From Dugong dugon (Eukaryota > Chordata > Mammalia > Sirenia > Dugongidae), in NCBI GenBank assembly GCA_030035585.1, contig CM057482.1, positions 61,384,828-61,448,827 of the forward strand: a DNA stretch of 64,000 bases. Reading direction: 5' to 3'. Position numbers and translations under genes: made by a program. The notes under the pieces are model-generated. The model did not search any database. It saw only the letters and a program-made list of their open reading frames with translations, and was not told the origin of the DNA. This document shows, piece by piece, positions 44,953 through 56,779 of the stretch (positions are counted from its first letter, which is position 1; the number at the start of each line of letters is the position of its first letter).

Positions 44953-45310
44953 CACCAAGCAGCACAGGCAGGTCCTACTGGAACCTGCCCTACACTGATT
45001 ACCGACCCATTCTGGTGACTTAGGAAGTGCCACAAACAACTCGTCCCAGTAACTCCTCTTCAGCTACACCTGCCCTGCCATACCATATCTGAGTGACTGA
45101 CCCTGCCATTTGGAGAAGGAGGAGAAAAGGATTGTGCCCCAAATGAGCAAACAACAAGGAACACACAGCCCGCCTGCTCAGACATAGCCAAATTTAAAAA
45201 AAAAAAGGGGGAAGAAACAAAAAGATCTACAATCAATAAAGGAGAAAAATGACTACTGGATGCCTCAAAGACAGCAGAGAGTATCAAAACATTTACAAAA
45301 ACAGGACAGG

Positions 45311-46262
45311 ATGTTTCAAGTAGGCATCTAAAATAAAACAACAGATGACTTTCCAGTGGAAGAAAAGGCACTAGAACTACCTGATAGGGAATTCAAATCT
45401 CTAATACTCAGAATTCTCCAAGAGCTGAAGCAAAAAGCAGACAGGTATCAGGAAGAAATAGACAAATACTTGGAAAATACAGAAAAAAGATTGGAAGAAT
45501 TCATGAAAATAATGCAGAAACAAAATGCTAAAATAAACTCACAACTAGAAATTATACAAAAACAGCAATTAGAAATCCAAAAGATAAACCACAAGATTTC
45601 AGAAATGGACGGTGTCATAGAAGTGCTGAGAAGCAGATTTGAAATGGTAGAAGACAGCATCAGTGGAATTGAAGACAAACACTTGGATACAACTCTGTTT
45701 GAGGAAAACTCAGAAAAAAGAACAAAGAAAAATGAAGAGATCCTGAGAGTTATGTGGGTACAACCAAAAGTAAAAATTTACCACTGATTGGAGTTCCAGA
45801 ACAGGGGGAGAAAACAGAAAACGCAGAGAGGATCACTGATGAACTGCTGACAGAAAACTTCCCCAATATCATGAAAGATGAAAAGCTGTCCATCCAAGAA
45901 GCTCACGAACCCCATATAGGATAGACCCCAAAAGACAATCACCAAGGCATATCATAATAACACTCACCAAAGCCAAAGACAAACAAAGAATCCTGAGAGA
46001 ATCTCGTGAAACATACAGAGGAGAAACAATAAGACTAAGCTCAGATTTGGCAGAAAGAATGCAGGCAAAAAGGCAATCGGATGACATATATAAAATCTTG
46101 AAGGAAAAAAATTGCAAGCCAAGAATAATATATCCTGAAAAACTTTCATTCAAATGTGATGGTGAAATTAGGTAATTTCCAGATAAACAGAAATTAAGGG
46201 AATATGTAAAAGCCAAACCAAACTTACAAGAATTATTAAAGGGAGTTCTTCGATCTGACAAC
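45311..46262 (+). pseudogene. L1 ORF1, nearly open
   Basis: A stop seven codons in (VGI then TAA) breaks the start, but 45356-45787 is open for 143 codons with a long coiled coil (KYLENTEKRLEEFMKIM, QNAKINSQLEIIQKQQLEI). The C-terminal domain is recognisable to KPNLQELLKGVLRSDN near 46260, with frameshifts. It is very similar to ORF1 at 38407. Confidence 0.82.
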
Positions 46263-46715
46263 AAACAACTTCAGCTCACAGGCAGAATCTAGGATGAAGT
46301 TTTGTACCAGCCAGATACCAATCTAGGAAATGAGCTCTCAAGGACTATCCAAAACAAAAGAAATACAACAGGGAATCAGAGCAGTTAATCAGTAAATGAC
46401 ATCAATATCAAAACAATAAAAGAAGGAATAAATGGCATAAGTATAGAACCTTCTAATGAAGAGGAAGGCAAAGCGATACCAGGTAATGGTAGACTGATTC
46501 AAACTTAGAAACATAAGGGTAAAATTCATGGTAAACTCAAAGAAAGTTAACAAACATACTCATAAAAATAAAGAGGAAAAACATAAAATCTCAGCAAAAA
46601 CAAAACCTGCAAAAACAAAAGAAATGAAAAAAAGATCCACAAACAAAAGTACCTCAGCAGAGGAGAGTAAGAAGAACAAAGAAAACGTCCGCACCACAAA
46701 AAAAAGCACTACAAA

Positions 46716-48215
46716 ATGACAGCAATAAATTCACATCTATCAATAATCACACTGAATGTAAATGGACTCAATGCACTCATAAAGAGACGGAGAGTGACAG
46801 AATGGATAAGAAAACAGGATCCATCAATATGCTGCCTACAAGAGACACACCTTAGAAACAAAGACGTGAATTTATTAAATGTCAAAGGTTGGAAAAAAAT
46901 ATATCAAGTTAACAGCTACCAAAAAAGCAGGAATGGCAATACTAATCTCAGATAAATTCGACTTTAAAACAAAATCCACCATAAAAGACAAAGAAGGACA
47001 CTATATAATGATTAACGGGACGATCCATCATGAAGACATAACCATAATAAACATATACGCACCCAACGATTGACCTCCAAAATACATAAAACAAAATCTA
47101 ACAACACTGAAAAGAGAAATTGGCAGTTCCACAATCATAGTAGGAGACTTCAACATACCACTCTCAGTAAAGGACAGAACAACTAAGAAGAAACTCAGCA
47201 AAGATACAGAAGACTGAAAGGGCACAATCAGCCAACTTGACTGCATAGACATATATAGAACACTCCATCCAACTGCTGCAAAGTACACATTCTTTTCCAA
47301 TGCACATGGAACGTTCTCCAGAATAGACCACCTCTTAGGCCACAGAGCAATCCTCAACAGGATCCGAAATGGTGAGATAATTCAAAGTGTCTTCTCTGAC
47401 CCCAATTCCATCAAGGTAGAAACTGACAACAGAAAGAGCAAGGAAAAAGAATCAATTACTTGGAAACTGAATAATGCCCTGATTACACATCACTGGGTAA
47501 TAGAAGAAATCAGAGATGGAATCCAAAAATTCCTCAAATCAAATGAGAATGAAAACACATCATACCAAAAACCTTTGTGACACAGCAAACGCAGTCCTCA
47601 GAGGGCAATTTATAGTAATAGATGCACACATCAAAAAAGAAGAAAGGGACAAAATCAAAACATTAACTACAGAACTCAAACAAATAGAAAGAGAACAGCA
47701 AAAAAAGCCCACAACCACTGGAAGAAAGGAAATAGTAAAGATCAGAGCAGAAATAAATGAAATAGAGAACAGAAAAACAATAGAAAGGATCAACAAAAAA
47801 AAAAAAAAAGCTGGTTCTTTGAAAGAATCAACAAAATTGACAAACCACTGGCCAGACAGACAAAAGAAAAACAGGAGAGGATGCAAATAACCCAAATAAG
47901 AAATGAAATGGGGGACATTACAACAGACCCAACTGAAATAAAAAGGATTATAACAGAATATTATGAGAAACTATACTCCAACAAATTTGAAAACTTAGAG
48001 GAAATGGATAAATTTCTAGAAACACACTACCTACCCAAACTACAACAATGTGAGGTTGAAAATATGAACAGACCCATAACAAGAGAAGAGATTGAGAAAG
48101 TAATTAAAAAAACTCCCAACTGAATAAAGGCCTGGCCCAGATGGCTTCACTGGTGAATTCTACAAAAGATTTTCAGAAGACCTTGTACCAGTACTACTCA
48201 AGATATTTCAGAGCA
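46716..48215 (+). pseudogene. L1 ORF2 N-terminal half (endonuclease, RT start)
   Basis: Opens at 46716 with the endonuclease (ITLNVNGLNALIKRRRV). A frameshift near 46930 passes the reading to 46879-47073, and a TGA follows at about 47071. The linker 47516-47890 is open. The RT entry region lies at 47881-48123. Then an internal deletion removes the catalytic RT core. Confidence 0.85.
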
Positions 48216-49180
48216 TTGAAATGCTGTATACAAAAACTACTTCAAAATGGATCAAAGACCTGAATATCAAGCCTAAAACTATAAAGTTCATAGAAGAAAA
48301 AATAGGACCCACACTACAGGCCTTAATACACGGCATTAACAGGATACAAACCATAACCATCAATGCACAAATCCCAAAGGTAAGCTAGATAACTGGGATC
48401 TTCTAAAAATCAAACACCTATGCTCTTCAAAAGACTTCACCAAAAGAGTAAAAATAGAACCTAGAGACTGGGAAAAATTTTTGGACAGTACATGTCAGAC
48501 AGAGGTCTAATCTCCATAACCTACAAGAAAATCCAACACTTCTACAACAGAAAGACAAATAATCCTATTAAAAAATGGGCAAAGGAAATGAACAGACCCT
48601 TCACCAAAGAAGACATTCAAATGGCCAGCAGACACATGAGGAAATGCTCGAGATCACTACCCATTAGAGAAATGCAAATGAAAACCACAATGAGATAACC
48701 ATCTCACCCCGGCATTACTGGCACGAATCAAAAACACTGGAAATAAGAAATGTTGGAGGGGCTGCAGGGAGATCAGAACTCTTATGCACTGCTGGTTGGA
48801 ATGCAAAATGATACAACCATTTTGGAAAATGGTATGGCACTTCCTCAGGAAGCTAGAAATAGACATAACCATTCGATCCAGCAATCCCACTCCTAGGAAT
48901 ATGTCCTAGAGAAATATGAGTTGTCACTCGAATAGACATAAGCACACCTATGTTCATGGCAGCTTTGTTCCCAATAGCAAAACAATGGAAACAACCTAGA
49001 TGCCCATAAGCATATGAATGGATAAACAAACTATGGTACATACACACAATGGAGTACTGTGGAACGAGAAACAAAAATGATGAATCTGTGAAGCATCTCA
49101 TAACATGGATGAAACTGGAGGACATTATGCTAAGTGACATAAGTCAATCACAAAAGGACTAATATTGTAGGAGACCTCTA
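48216..49180 (+). pseudogene. L1 ORF2 C-terminal domain, broken
   Basis: Collinear with the C-terminal part of L1 ORF2: TTSKWIKDLNIKPKTIKFI at about 48238, [19 protein letters not shown] (48550-48610), and HCWLECKMIQPFWKMVWHF after a frameshift. It carries several stops. Confidence 0.8.
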
Positions 49181-50330
49181 TTGTAAAAACCCATGAAAAA
49201 GGTCACGCACAAAATATAACAATCTTTGTTGGTTACCAGGGATGGGAGGGTTGGGGGGGAAATACTAAACAATCAATAGATAAGTGGTATCTTGGGTGAA
49301 AGGTGAGACAGTGCACAATTCAGGGGAAACCAGCACAACTTGTGTAAGAGAAGGTCATGGATTGCTGCTTAGAAGGCTGTGGGGACCATGGTCCCAGGGA
49401 ACATCTATCTCAATTGGCATAACACAGTTTATAAAGACAATGTTCTACATTCTACCTTGGTGAGTAATGTCTGGGGTCTTAAAAGCCTGTGAGCGTCCAT
49501 CTGTGATACTCCACTGGTCTCATCCCTTCGGGAGCAAGAGAGAATGAACAGAACAGCATACACGGAAAAGAGTAGTCTGAAGGACTAATGGTCCATAGCT
49601 ACCAAGGCCTCCACCAGACTGAGTCCAGTACAGCTAGATGGTGCCTAGCTACCACCACTGACTGATCTGACCAGGATCACAACAGAGAGTTCTAAACAGA
49701 GCTGGAGAACGATGTAGAACAAGATTCTAATTCACAAAAAAAATGACCAGGTTTTCTGGCCTAAAGGAGACTCGAGAAACCCCGAGAGTATGGGCCCCAG
49801 ACACACTTTTAGCTCAGTGGTGGAGTCATTTCCAAGGTTCACCGTTCAGCCGGGGAGTGGACAGCCCCATAAAACCAAGTGGGACTAATGAGGCACAGCA
49901 GTCCAGGGACAAGGACCGGAAGGCAGAAGGGGACAGGAAAACTGGTGATAGGGAACCCAAGGTTGCGTAAGGATAGTGTTGATGGGTTGTCAGGTTGTTA
50001 ACCATTGTCATAGAGCAACATGTGTAGTAACTGTTAAATGAGAAACTATTTTGTTCTATAAGACGTCATCTAAAGTGAGAATAGCAGCACAATTGGAAGA
50101 GCGTAGTCGATGTCACTGAACTGTGCATGTAGAAATTTTTGAAATGGTGTATCTTTCGCTATGTATATTTTCACCAAAAAAAAAAAAAATAGTCGAGAAG
50201 GGAGAGGGTTGACATGTTGCGGGGTTATTAACCAATGTCATAAAACAATATATGTACGACTGTTTCATGAGAAACTATTTGTTCTGTAAGCCTTCACCAG
50301 AAGTACAATATTAAAAAAAAAAGGAAAATA
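49181..50330 (+). mobile_element. L1 3' UTR with duplicated tail
   Basis: Afrotherian L1 3' UTR with 'ggttaccagggatgggagg', 'gatggtgcctagctaccac' and 'tgcatgtagaaatttttg', then A-run 50176-50189. A second, related tail follows at 50200-50320: the text 'gtcataaaacaatatatg' and 'tgagaaactatttgttctg' repeats 50005-50065. The frame 49743-49970 is 3' UTR, not a gene. Confidence 0.75.
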
Positions 50331-50671
50331 AAACCATAAATAAAATCACTGTGGCTGCATTACAGAGAAGGGACTGTGGAAGACAAAGAGGACTGCTAGG
50401 GAAACCAGTAAGGCTGATTGTGGGAGTCCAAGAAGGAAATAGGATGATGTTGGTAAAGAGCTATAAATAATCACAGGTGTTTCTCCGCTTGGTTTCCCAG
50501 AGTTACATGTCATCTCTATGGTACTAGTTCTAAGGAAATGATTTTTTCTTCCATTTGAGAGAAGTGGAAATGTGAGATTGATATCTTAAAGTAGTCTTAC
50601 ATTAAGTATAACCCAACTGAAAAGAAAGCAAAAACCTCAAATGCATATATAACTAGCACTATTAACAACGC
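50331..50671. other. Unassigned interval
   Basis: No gene or repeat recognised. Confidence 0.4.
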
Positions 50672-50825
50672 AGAGCCCTGGTTGCCCAGTGGTTAAGAGC
50701 TACAGTGAGCTATGGCTGCTAACCAGAAGGTCAGCAATTTGAATTCACCAGGTGCTCTTTGGAAACCCTATGGAGCAGTTCTACTCTGCCCTATAGGGTC
50801 ACTATGAGACGGCATCAGGTTTTAT
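50672..50825 (+). mobile_element. AfroSINE
   Basis: From 'agagccctggttgcccagt' to 'ctatgagacggcatcaggt', with a small insertion (acagtgagctatgg) in the tRNA-like part. Confidence 0.92.
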
Positions 50826-51509
50826 GAACCACACACACAAGCACAAGATTGGTGTGTCAAGACACTGTGAAGAATTGCTATTCTCTAGGACTCTAAAGAA
50901 ATAGTAGTGAGAAATTATATTTAATAAATAAAGTTCTTTACCCCTAAAATTTTAAAATTAAGTCATGTGTGGCATAATCTAGCAATGGAAATTCTGTTAA
51001 GAAAACCTGATCATGAGCATCGCGTGTTTAGCACCACTGAAGCAGAAAGGCAACTAAATAGGAAATGTTGTCAAACACAAGCAGGAGGATTTTCCCTTCC
51101 ATTTTCATTTCTCCAAAAAGAGCAGAGTCAAGTATAACAGCAATCCTTCGTTGCTCTATAGTGACCCTTAGTGGCCAATGACAGATGATTTTAGATGAAC
51201 GCAATTGCCTTTTCATGACTGCCTGAGCGAATCAGAATTTGAGAATCACCTACATCTTTCTTAATCTAAAGAGTCTATCAAATGAACTTTAAAATTTATG
51301 TGTGGTTTTAAAAACACAACTCTATTCACATTATCTTCAAAATCCCATTTGGTAATAAACAATTACGTCAAGTTACCAAAGTTATGGAGGAAGTACCAAG
51401 GAAATTTGAAGGAAAGAACAAGTTTTAGAGCCCTGTTCTAGTTTGTTCACTGTTACGAGGCTATTGTCGCCTTTTTAAAGTTGAAAACATCCACAGGCAC
51501 AGTAGCTCT
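50826..51509. other. Unassigned, apparently single-copy interval
   Basis: No repeat family recognised; less AT-rich repeats than the surroundings. Would lie in the first intron of the candidate transcript at 51513-52240, if that is real. Confidence 0.35.
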
Positions 51510-51512
51510 TAC

Positions 51513-52240
51513 CTTCCAAATATGCAGGAGTTCCAGCTCAAAGGAAAATGGCTACCTTCCATCCCCGTCCTCCTGATGAGGACCACATGTCCCAAAGGAG
51601 CCATTATCTCAACTCTATAGCACAAGCAGCAAAGAACTGGCAGATGTTCCAAAAGGTTTGCCAAAGCCAACAGAAGAACAACTCTTCCACCGCAACAACA
51701 CATCGCTGAATAAAACAAAAGGAGGAAAAATGACTCTCAAAGCAAAGGAGCTACAAAGTGACCTTTAGATGACAAATTAGAGTCTCTCGGGCAACGAACC
51801 TATTCCACTACCTACGGCCCACACCTTATATGATTTACATGACTCCTGTCTGAACTCCGGCCAGGACCCAGGGCTGCACCCCGAGTGCGCCTCTCAGAAC
51901 AAAACTCTGTCCCCTCGGGCTCCAGAAGCTTCCTGGGGCCCCCAAAGAAACTCAGCTGGAACATTGCGCATAAATTGCGACTTGCTCCCTACAGTTCCCA
52001 GTCTAGGACCCCAGGCGGTAACCGAGGACCACTCGGAACCCAGATCACACTCTTGGCGATCTTCCACCGACAGAGCTCAGGCAGCTCCCCGAGAAAGAGT
52101 AGCTCAAGATCTTCACTAGCTCCGTAACTGCCCCCAAATCCCAAATCCACTCTACACGTCCACCACCCACCGCAGCCAATCACCTACATAGCCTGCCAGC
52201 TGCCTGCCGCCAGTCCTCAATGCTATCAGGTGCCAACTCA
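51513..52240 (-). promoter_or_regulatory. Candidate promoter and first exon of an unknown minus-strand transcript
   Basis: About 51860-52240 is moderately GC-rich with several CpGs, has a CCAAT box (agccaatcac, 52174-52183), and is free of recognisable repeats. Downstream on the minus strand, a good splice donor GGAAG|GTAAGAG sits at 51513/51512. Between them a 69-codon frame (51718-51509, starting MFYSAMCCCGG) crosses the donor; I recognise no domain in it. The layout fits a first exon of up to 600 bp, but there is no direct evidence for transcription. Confidence 0.35.
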
Positions 52241-52440
52241 CAAACGGTCTAGCTGCCACAAATGACTCATGCCCACAAATGGTCAAGCCAGCTGCCGGCT
52301 CCAGCTGAGCTGACCACCCAGAAGGAAAGGGAGGAGTTGGAGGGGGATAGAGTGGGGTTCGCAGGCAAGGGACTGAATGGAACAATTAGGACACTTCATT
52401 AGGAAGAAAAACATTATTGTCTTCATAATATCAAACACGC

Positions 52441-52490
52441 ATTGCCTTCCAGTCAATTCCTACTCATGGTGACCCCGTGAGTCAGAGGAA
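52441..52490 (-). mobile_element. AfroSINE 3' scrap
   Basis: Text 'cagtcaattcctactcatg' and 'gtgaccccgtgag' is the AfroSINE/RTE-like 3' box on the minus strand. Confidence 0.6.
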
Positions 52491-52799
52491 AGCATAAAGA
52501 GGGCCAAAACGGAACACAATCCCACCAAAACAATAACTTTTCTTGCCTTATTTTACAGCCTAAATAGGCAGAAACATGATTTGATGTTTCTCACTGCTGG
52601 GCTTAAAAAGTTTAAAGTAATAACCTTTCTCCACTTCTTCCATCTCCTCAAAGATAATTATTTTTCACAGTTTCTTGTGTATTTTCCCAGGAATACAAGT
52701 ATGATTCAGTTTTTCAAAACTACACAGACACACAAAAAAGGTAATAATATACACATTATTCTATGCTGCTTGTTCTCTGTTTATTAAATCCTGAGGCTA

Positions 52800-53310
52800 T
52801 CCTCCTTAATCCGAAACTGCCCATTTTACTTGGTTTTTTTTTTTTTTTTTGGTGGCTGCAGAGTATTCTCTTGTAGGGAACCATGATTTATTTAATTAAT
52901 TCCAATGTTTCACATTTAGGTTTATAATGTTTTCCTATTAGAGATAATTCTGCCATTAAGAAACCTTGTACTTTACAGGATGAATGAATCTTAAAATAAT
53001 CATGCAGTGTGAAAGAAGCCAGATACATAAGAATACATACTAAGCGATTCTGTTTTAAAATATATATATATATAAAAACTCTAGAGAATTTAAACTAATC
53101 TATAGTGATAGTATGTACAGTAGTGGTGGGAGGAGATGGAGGAAGAAAGTTGGAAATATAAAGGGAACAAAGAAACTTTGGAAGACGATGAGTATGAGCA
53201 CTATATTGATTGTGGAGATGTCAAAGTTTATACAACCTGATGAAATTTTACACTTTAAATATGTGCAGTTTATTGTATGCCAATTATACTTCCAAAAAGC
53301 CACTTGAAAA
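52800..53310. mobile_element. Old L1 fragments in opposite orientations
   Basis: 52840-52970 resembles minus-strand L1 ORF2 C-terminus ('gtggctgcagagtattctc'). 52971-53300 resembles a plus-strand L1M 3' end ('gtgaaagaagccagataca', 'tattgtatgccaattatac'). Short AT tract at 53058-53074. Confidence 0.6.
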
Positions 53311-53582
53311 AAAAAACCTGTTCATATTTTTCTAGCAATCTATTGGGTCAGATGATGAGTACACATAATATTGTTCTGTGTATTACCAAATGGCCCTCTA
53401 GAAGTTTGAACTCATTATTTCCTTAACCACCCATTTACCAGTATGTTGATATATATATATATTTTTTTTACTTCTTTAATGTCAATCTAGTAGATAAAAG
53501 AACAAAACTGATCATCTCTTTGTTTGGATTTGTGTGTCTTTTATGGACAGTGATGTTGAACATTGTTCCATGTTGGTGTCTG
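53311..53582 (-). mobile_element. Old L1 ORF2 fragment
   Basis: Minus-strand L1 text 'aaatggccctctagaagtt' and 'gatgttgaacattgttcca'. It seems to resume at about 54091 after an LTR. Confidence 0.5.
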
Positions 53583-54090
53583 TAGTAATTTCCTATGGTT
53601 GCTGTAACAAGTGAACACAAACTTGGTGGCTCAAAACAACACAAATTTGTGACTTTATAGTCCTGGAGATCAGACATGTAATGAGTCTCACTGGGTAAAA
53701 TCAATGTGTCTTCAGGAGGCTCTAAGAAAGAATCTATCTCTTTGCCGTCCCCAGCTTCTGGAGGCTGCCCACATCCTTGGCTCTTGACCTTGGCTCTTGA
53801 CCTCCTTCCATATTTAAAGCCGGTAATGTGACTTAAGTCTTTCTCATATCACCTCACTCTGACTCTCTTTCCTGCCTCCCTCTTTCACTTATATAAGCAC
53901 CCTTGTAATCACACTGGGTTTACTAGGATAATCCAGGTTGATCTCCCCTCTTAAGGTCAGTTGATCAGCAAACTTCATTCTATCTGCAACCTTAATCCCC
54001 CTTTGCCATGTTACATAACGTACCACAGTCACAGGTTCCAGGGATTAGGATGACGATATAGGGGAGGGGGAGCACTATTCTTCCTATCAA
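53583..54090 (-). mobile_element. Ancient LTR-like repeat (MaLR class?)
   Basis: Starts 'gtagtaatttcctatggtt', continues 'ggtggctcaaaacaacaca' and 'ctggaggctgcccacatcc', ending 'actattcttcctatca'. This is a very common ancient mammalian repeat pattern related in layout to the MLT LTRs; I am not sure of the family name. Confidence 0.55.
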
Positions 54091-54329
54091 AGGGTTCATT
54101 ACATTTCTTTTACTTATGCCCACTGTCTATTTTCCTATTTTTGTTTAACTTTTATCTTGTTAGCCTAAGTTTTTGTAAAATTAAGGACATTAACTATTTG
54201 ACAATTTATTAGTTTTCTTTGCCAGTTGTTATTTGCTTTTCTCTAATGTGTACTTCTTTTTAAAAAAAGTTGTCATTAAATATCATTGTATCTTGCTTAG
54301 GAAGGACTTGTTCATTCATTGGAAGAACT

Positions 54330-54512
54330 CTCTGAGCTCCATTGTAAAGGAATACCACTGACTTCTGTATAAAGACCAGACCAGAGGAGGCCAGAAGCAG
54401 AACAGGGAGAAACCAGTTGAAGGCCACTGAAAGAATCCAATGTAGGTGGCTGGATGTGGTTGTTTTCCGTATCTAAAGTGAAAGTAGGACTGGCAGGAAT
54501 TGCTCAGGGATC

Positions 54513-54567
<55 letters not shown>

Positions 54568-55200
54568 TGTATGTGTATAAAGAGAGAGACAGAGAGATTC
54601 TTAAAGGTTTTTGCTTGAGCAGCTGGGTGAAAAGGCAGTTTCATTTAGTGAAATGGTAAAGCCTGGTGAGAGGGGGGCTGTCTTTTTGTGTCTGAAGTTC
54701 AAGGGTCCAGGGATGTGTTGACATGTAGGTGGTTTTTAAAACCCCCATCCTCAACGATGTCACCTAGAGTATGAAAGAAAGAGTAAGGGTCAGAAGGTGG
54801 AGGCTTGGAGCCCTCCAACCACAGGAAGAGAGGAGGATTAAGCCCAGGAATCAGTGAAGGAAGTCATTGGGGTAGGAAGAAGAGCTGGATACTGAAGCAA
54901 GGGAATGTAGTGTTTCCAGAAGGAGAAGGGGGTGATGAACCATGCCAAATGCTGCCAAGGTCAAGGACGATGTGGACCAAGAAGTGATCCTTGGTCTTGT
55001 CAATCAGAGGTCACTGATGACCATAAGTAGCAAATGCAGGGGTAGGAACAAAAGCCTGATTGGAGGGAATTTCAAGGACAACGGTACCAGGAGAACAGAA
55101 GCAACACTCTAAAGTTTGGTTCTAGAGGGCAATGAGTCTTTAGCTGAAGGGTGATGGATTTAGGGAGGGGTATTTAAAGATGGAGAAGTTGTTCAAAATT
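54330..55200 (+). mobile_element. Ancient mammalian repeat, probably L2-class, with (TG)n
   Basis: Phrases 'ccatgccaaatgctgccaa', 'caatcagaggtcactgatg' and 'acaaaagcctgattggagg' match a widespread ancient LINE-like repeat. Interrupted by a (TG)n tract at 54515-54561. Confidence 0.5.
54515..54561. repeat. (TG)n microsatellite, about 23 units
   Basis: Uninterrupted TG dinucleotides. Confidence 0.98.
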
Positions 55201-55286
55201 CAGTAATAGGTTTATTTTACCATCCAAACTCTTGCTCAGCCCTATGAGACCATATATGATCTAGCCTCTCCTAGCTCCTTGGTCTT

Positions 55287-56779
55287 CTTTTTTTAAATTA
55301 TTGTACTTTAGATGAAGGTTTATAGAACAAACTAGTTTCTCATTCAACAGTTAGTAAACATATTGTTTTATGACATTGGTTATCAACCCCCAAGACATGT
55401 CAACACTCTCCCTTCTTGATCTTGGGTTCCCTATTACCAGCTTTCCTGTCTCCTCCTGCTTTCTAGTGCTTGCCCCTGGGATGGTGTGCCCCTTTAGTGT
55501 CATTTTGTTTTATGGGCCTGTCTAATCTTTCGATGAAGAGTGAACCTCAGGAGTGACTTCCTTACTGAGATAAAAGGGTGTCTGGGAGCCATACTGTCAG
55601 GGTTTCTCCAGTCTCTGTCAGGCCAGTAAGTCTGGTCTTTTTTTGTAAGTTAGAATTTTAGTCTATATTTTTCTTCAGCTCTGTCCAGGACCCTCTATTG
55701 TGATCCCTGTCAGAGCAGTCAGTCGTGGTAGCCGGGCACCATATAGTTGTACTGGACTCAGTCTGGTGGAGGCTGTGGTAGTTGTCGTCCATTAGTAAAT
55801 TGGACTGATCTTTCCTTTGCGTCTTTTGTTTTCTTCTTTCTCCCTTGTTCCCAACAGGGTGATGCCAGTGAAGTATCTCAGATGGCTGCTCACAGGCTTT
55901 TAAGACCTCAGACACTACTAACCAAAGTAGAATGTAGATTATTTTCTTTATAAACTATGTTATGCCAGTTCAGCTAGATGTTCCCTGAGAACATGGTCTC
56001 CACAGCCCTCAGCCCAGGAATTTGGTCCCTCAGGGAGTTGTTTCCATCCCCACCCCTTCCCTCCCTCATAACCATCAAAGATTGTTTCTTTTTGTGTGTA
56101 AAGCTTTTCATGAGTTTTTATAATAGTGATCTCATTCAATATTTGTGGTTTTGTGATTGACTTATTTCACTCAGTGTAATGCCCTCCAGATTCATCCATG
56201 CTGTGAGATACTTTGTATATTCATCACTGTACTTGCACAATACTCCAATTTACCACATGTACCATGTACCACGTACCATAGTTTGTTTATCCATTCATCT
56301 GTTGATGGGCATCCAGGTTATTTCTATCTGTTTGCTATTGTGAACAATGCTCCAGTGAACATGGGTGTGCATATGTCTATTCATATAACGGCTCTTATGT
56401 CTCTAGGATATATTCCTAGGAGTGAGATTGCTGGATCATACAGTACTTCTGTATCCAGCTTTCTAAAGAAGTGCCATATGGTTTTCCAAAACGGTTGTAC
56501 CATTTTGCATTGCCACCATCTGTGGGTAAGGATACCAAGCTCCCTGCAGCCTCTCCAAAGTTTGTTATTTCCTGGTTTTTTTGATTCATGCCAGTAATGC
56601 TGGGGTGAGATGGTATCTCATTGTGGTTTTGATTTACATTTCTCTAATGGCTAGTGATAGCGAGCATTTCATCATGTGTCTTAGTCACTTGAATGTCTTC
56701 TTTGGTGAAATGTCGGTTCATTTCCTTTGCCTATTTTTTCAATTGCATTATTTGTCTTTCTGTTGTAGAGCTGTTGGAT
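55287..56779 (-). mobile_element. L1 3' UTR and ORF2 C-terminus, minus strand
   Basis: Tail (T-run) near 55287, 3' UTR to about 56140, then ORF2 C-terminal domain ('gacttatttcactcagtgt', 'gttgatgggcatccaggtt', 'ttcctaggagtgagattgc'). It ends at 'ctgttgtagagctgttgg' about 56779, where a satellite monomer replaces the rest of ORF2. Confidence 0.88.

Larger units (their letters stand above)
44953..50190 (+). mobile_element. Second L1, 5'-truncated and internally deleted
   Basis: Begins in the 5' UTR at the point corresponding to 38047 ('tactggaacctgcccta'), downstream of the monomers. ORF1 (45311-46262), inter-ORF, and ORF2 endonuclease to early RT follow. At about 48215 the sequence jumps to the ORF2 C-terminal domain ('acttcaaaatggatcaaag'), losing most of RT. 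The 3' UTR is 49200-50175, ending in an A-run (50176-50189). Confidence 0.88.
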
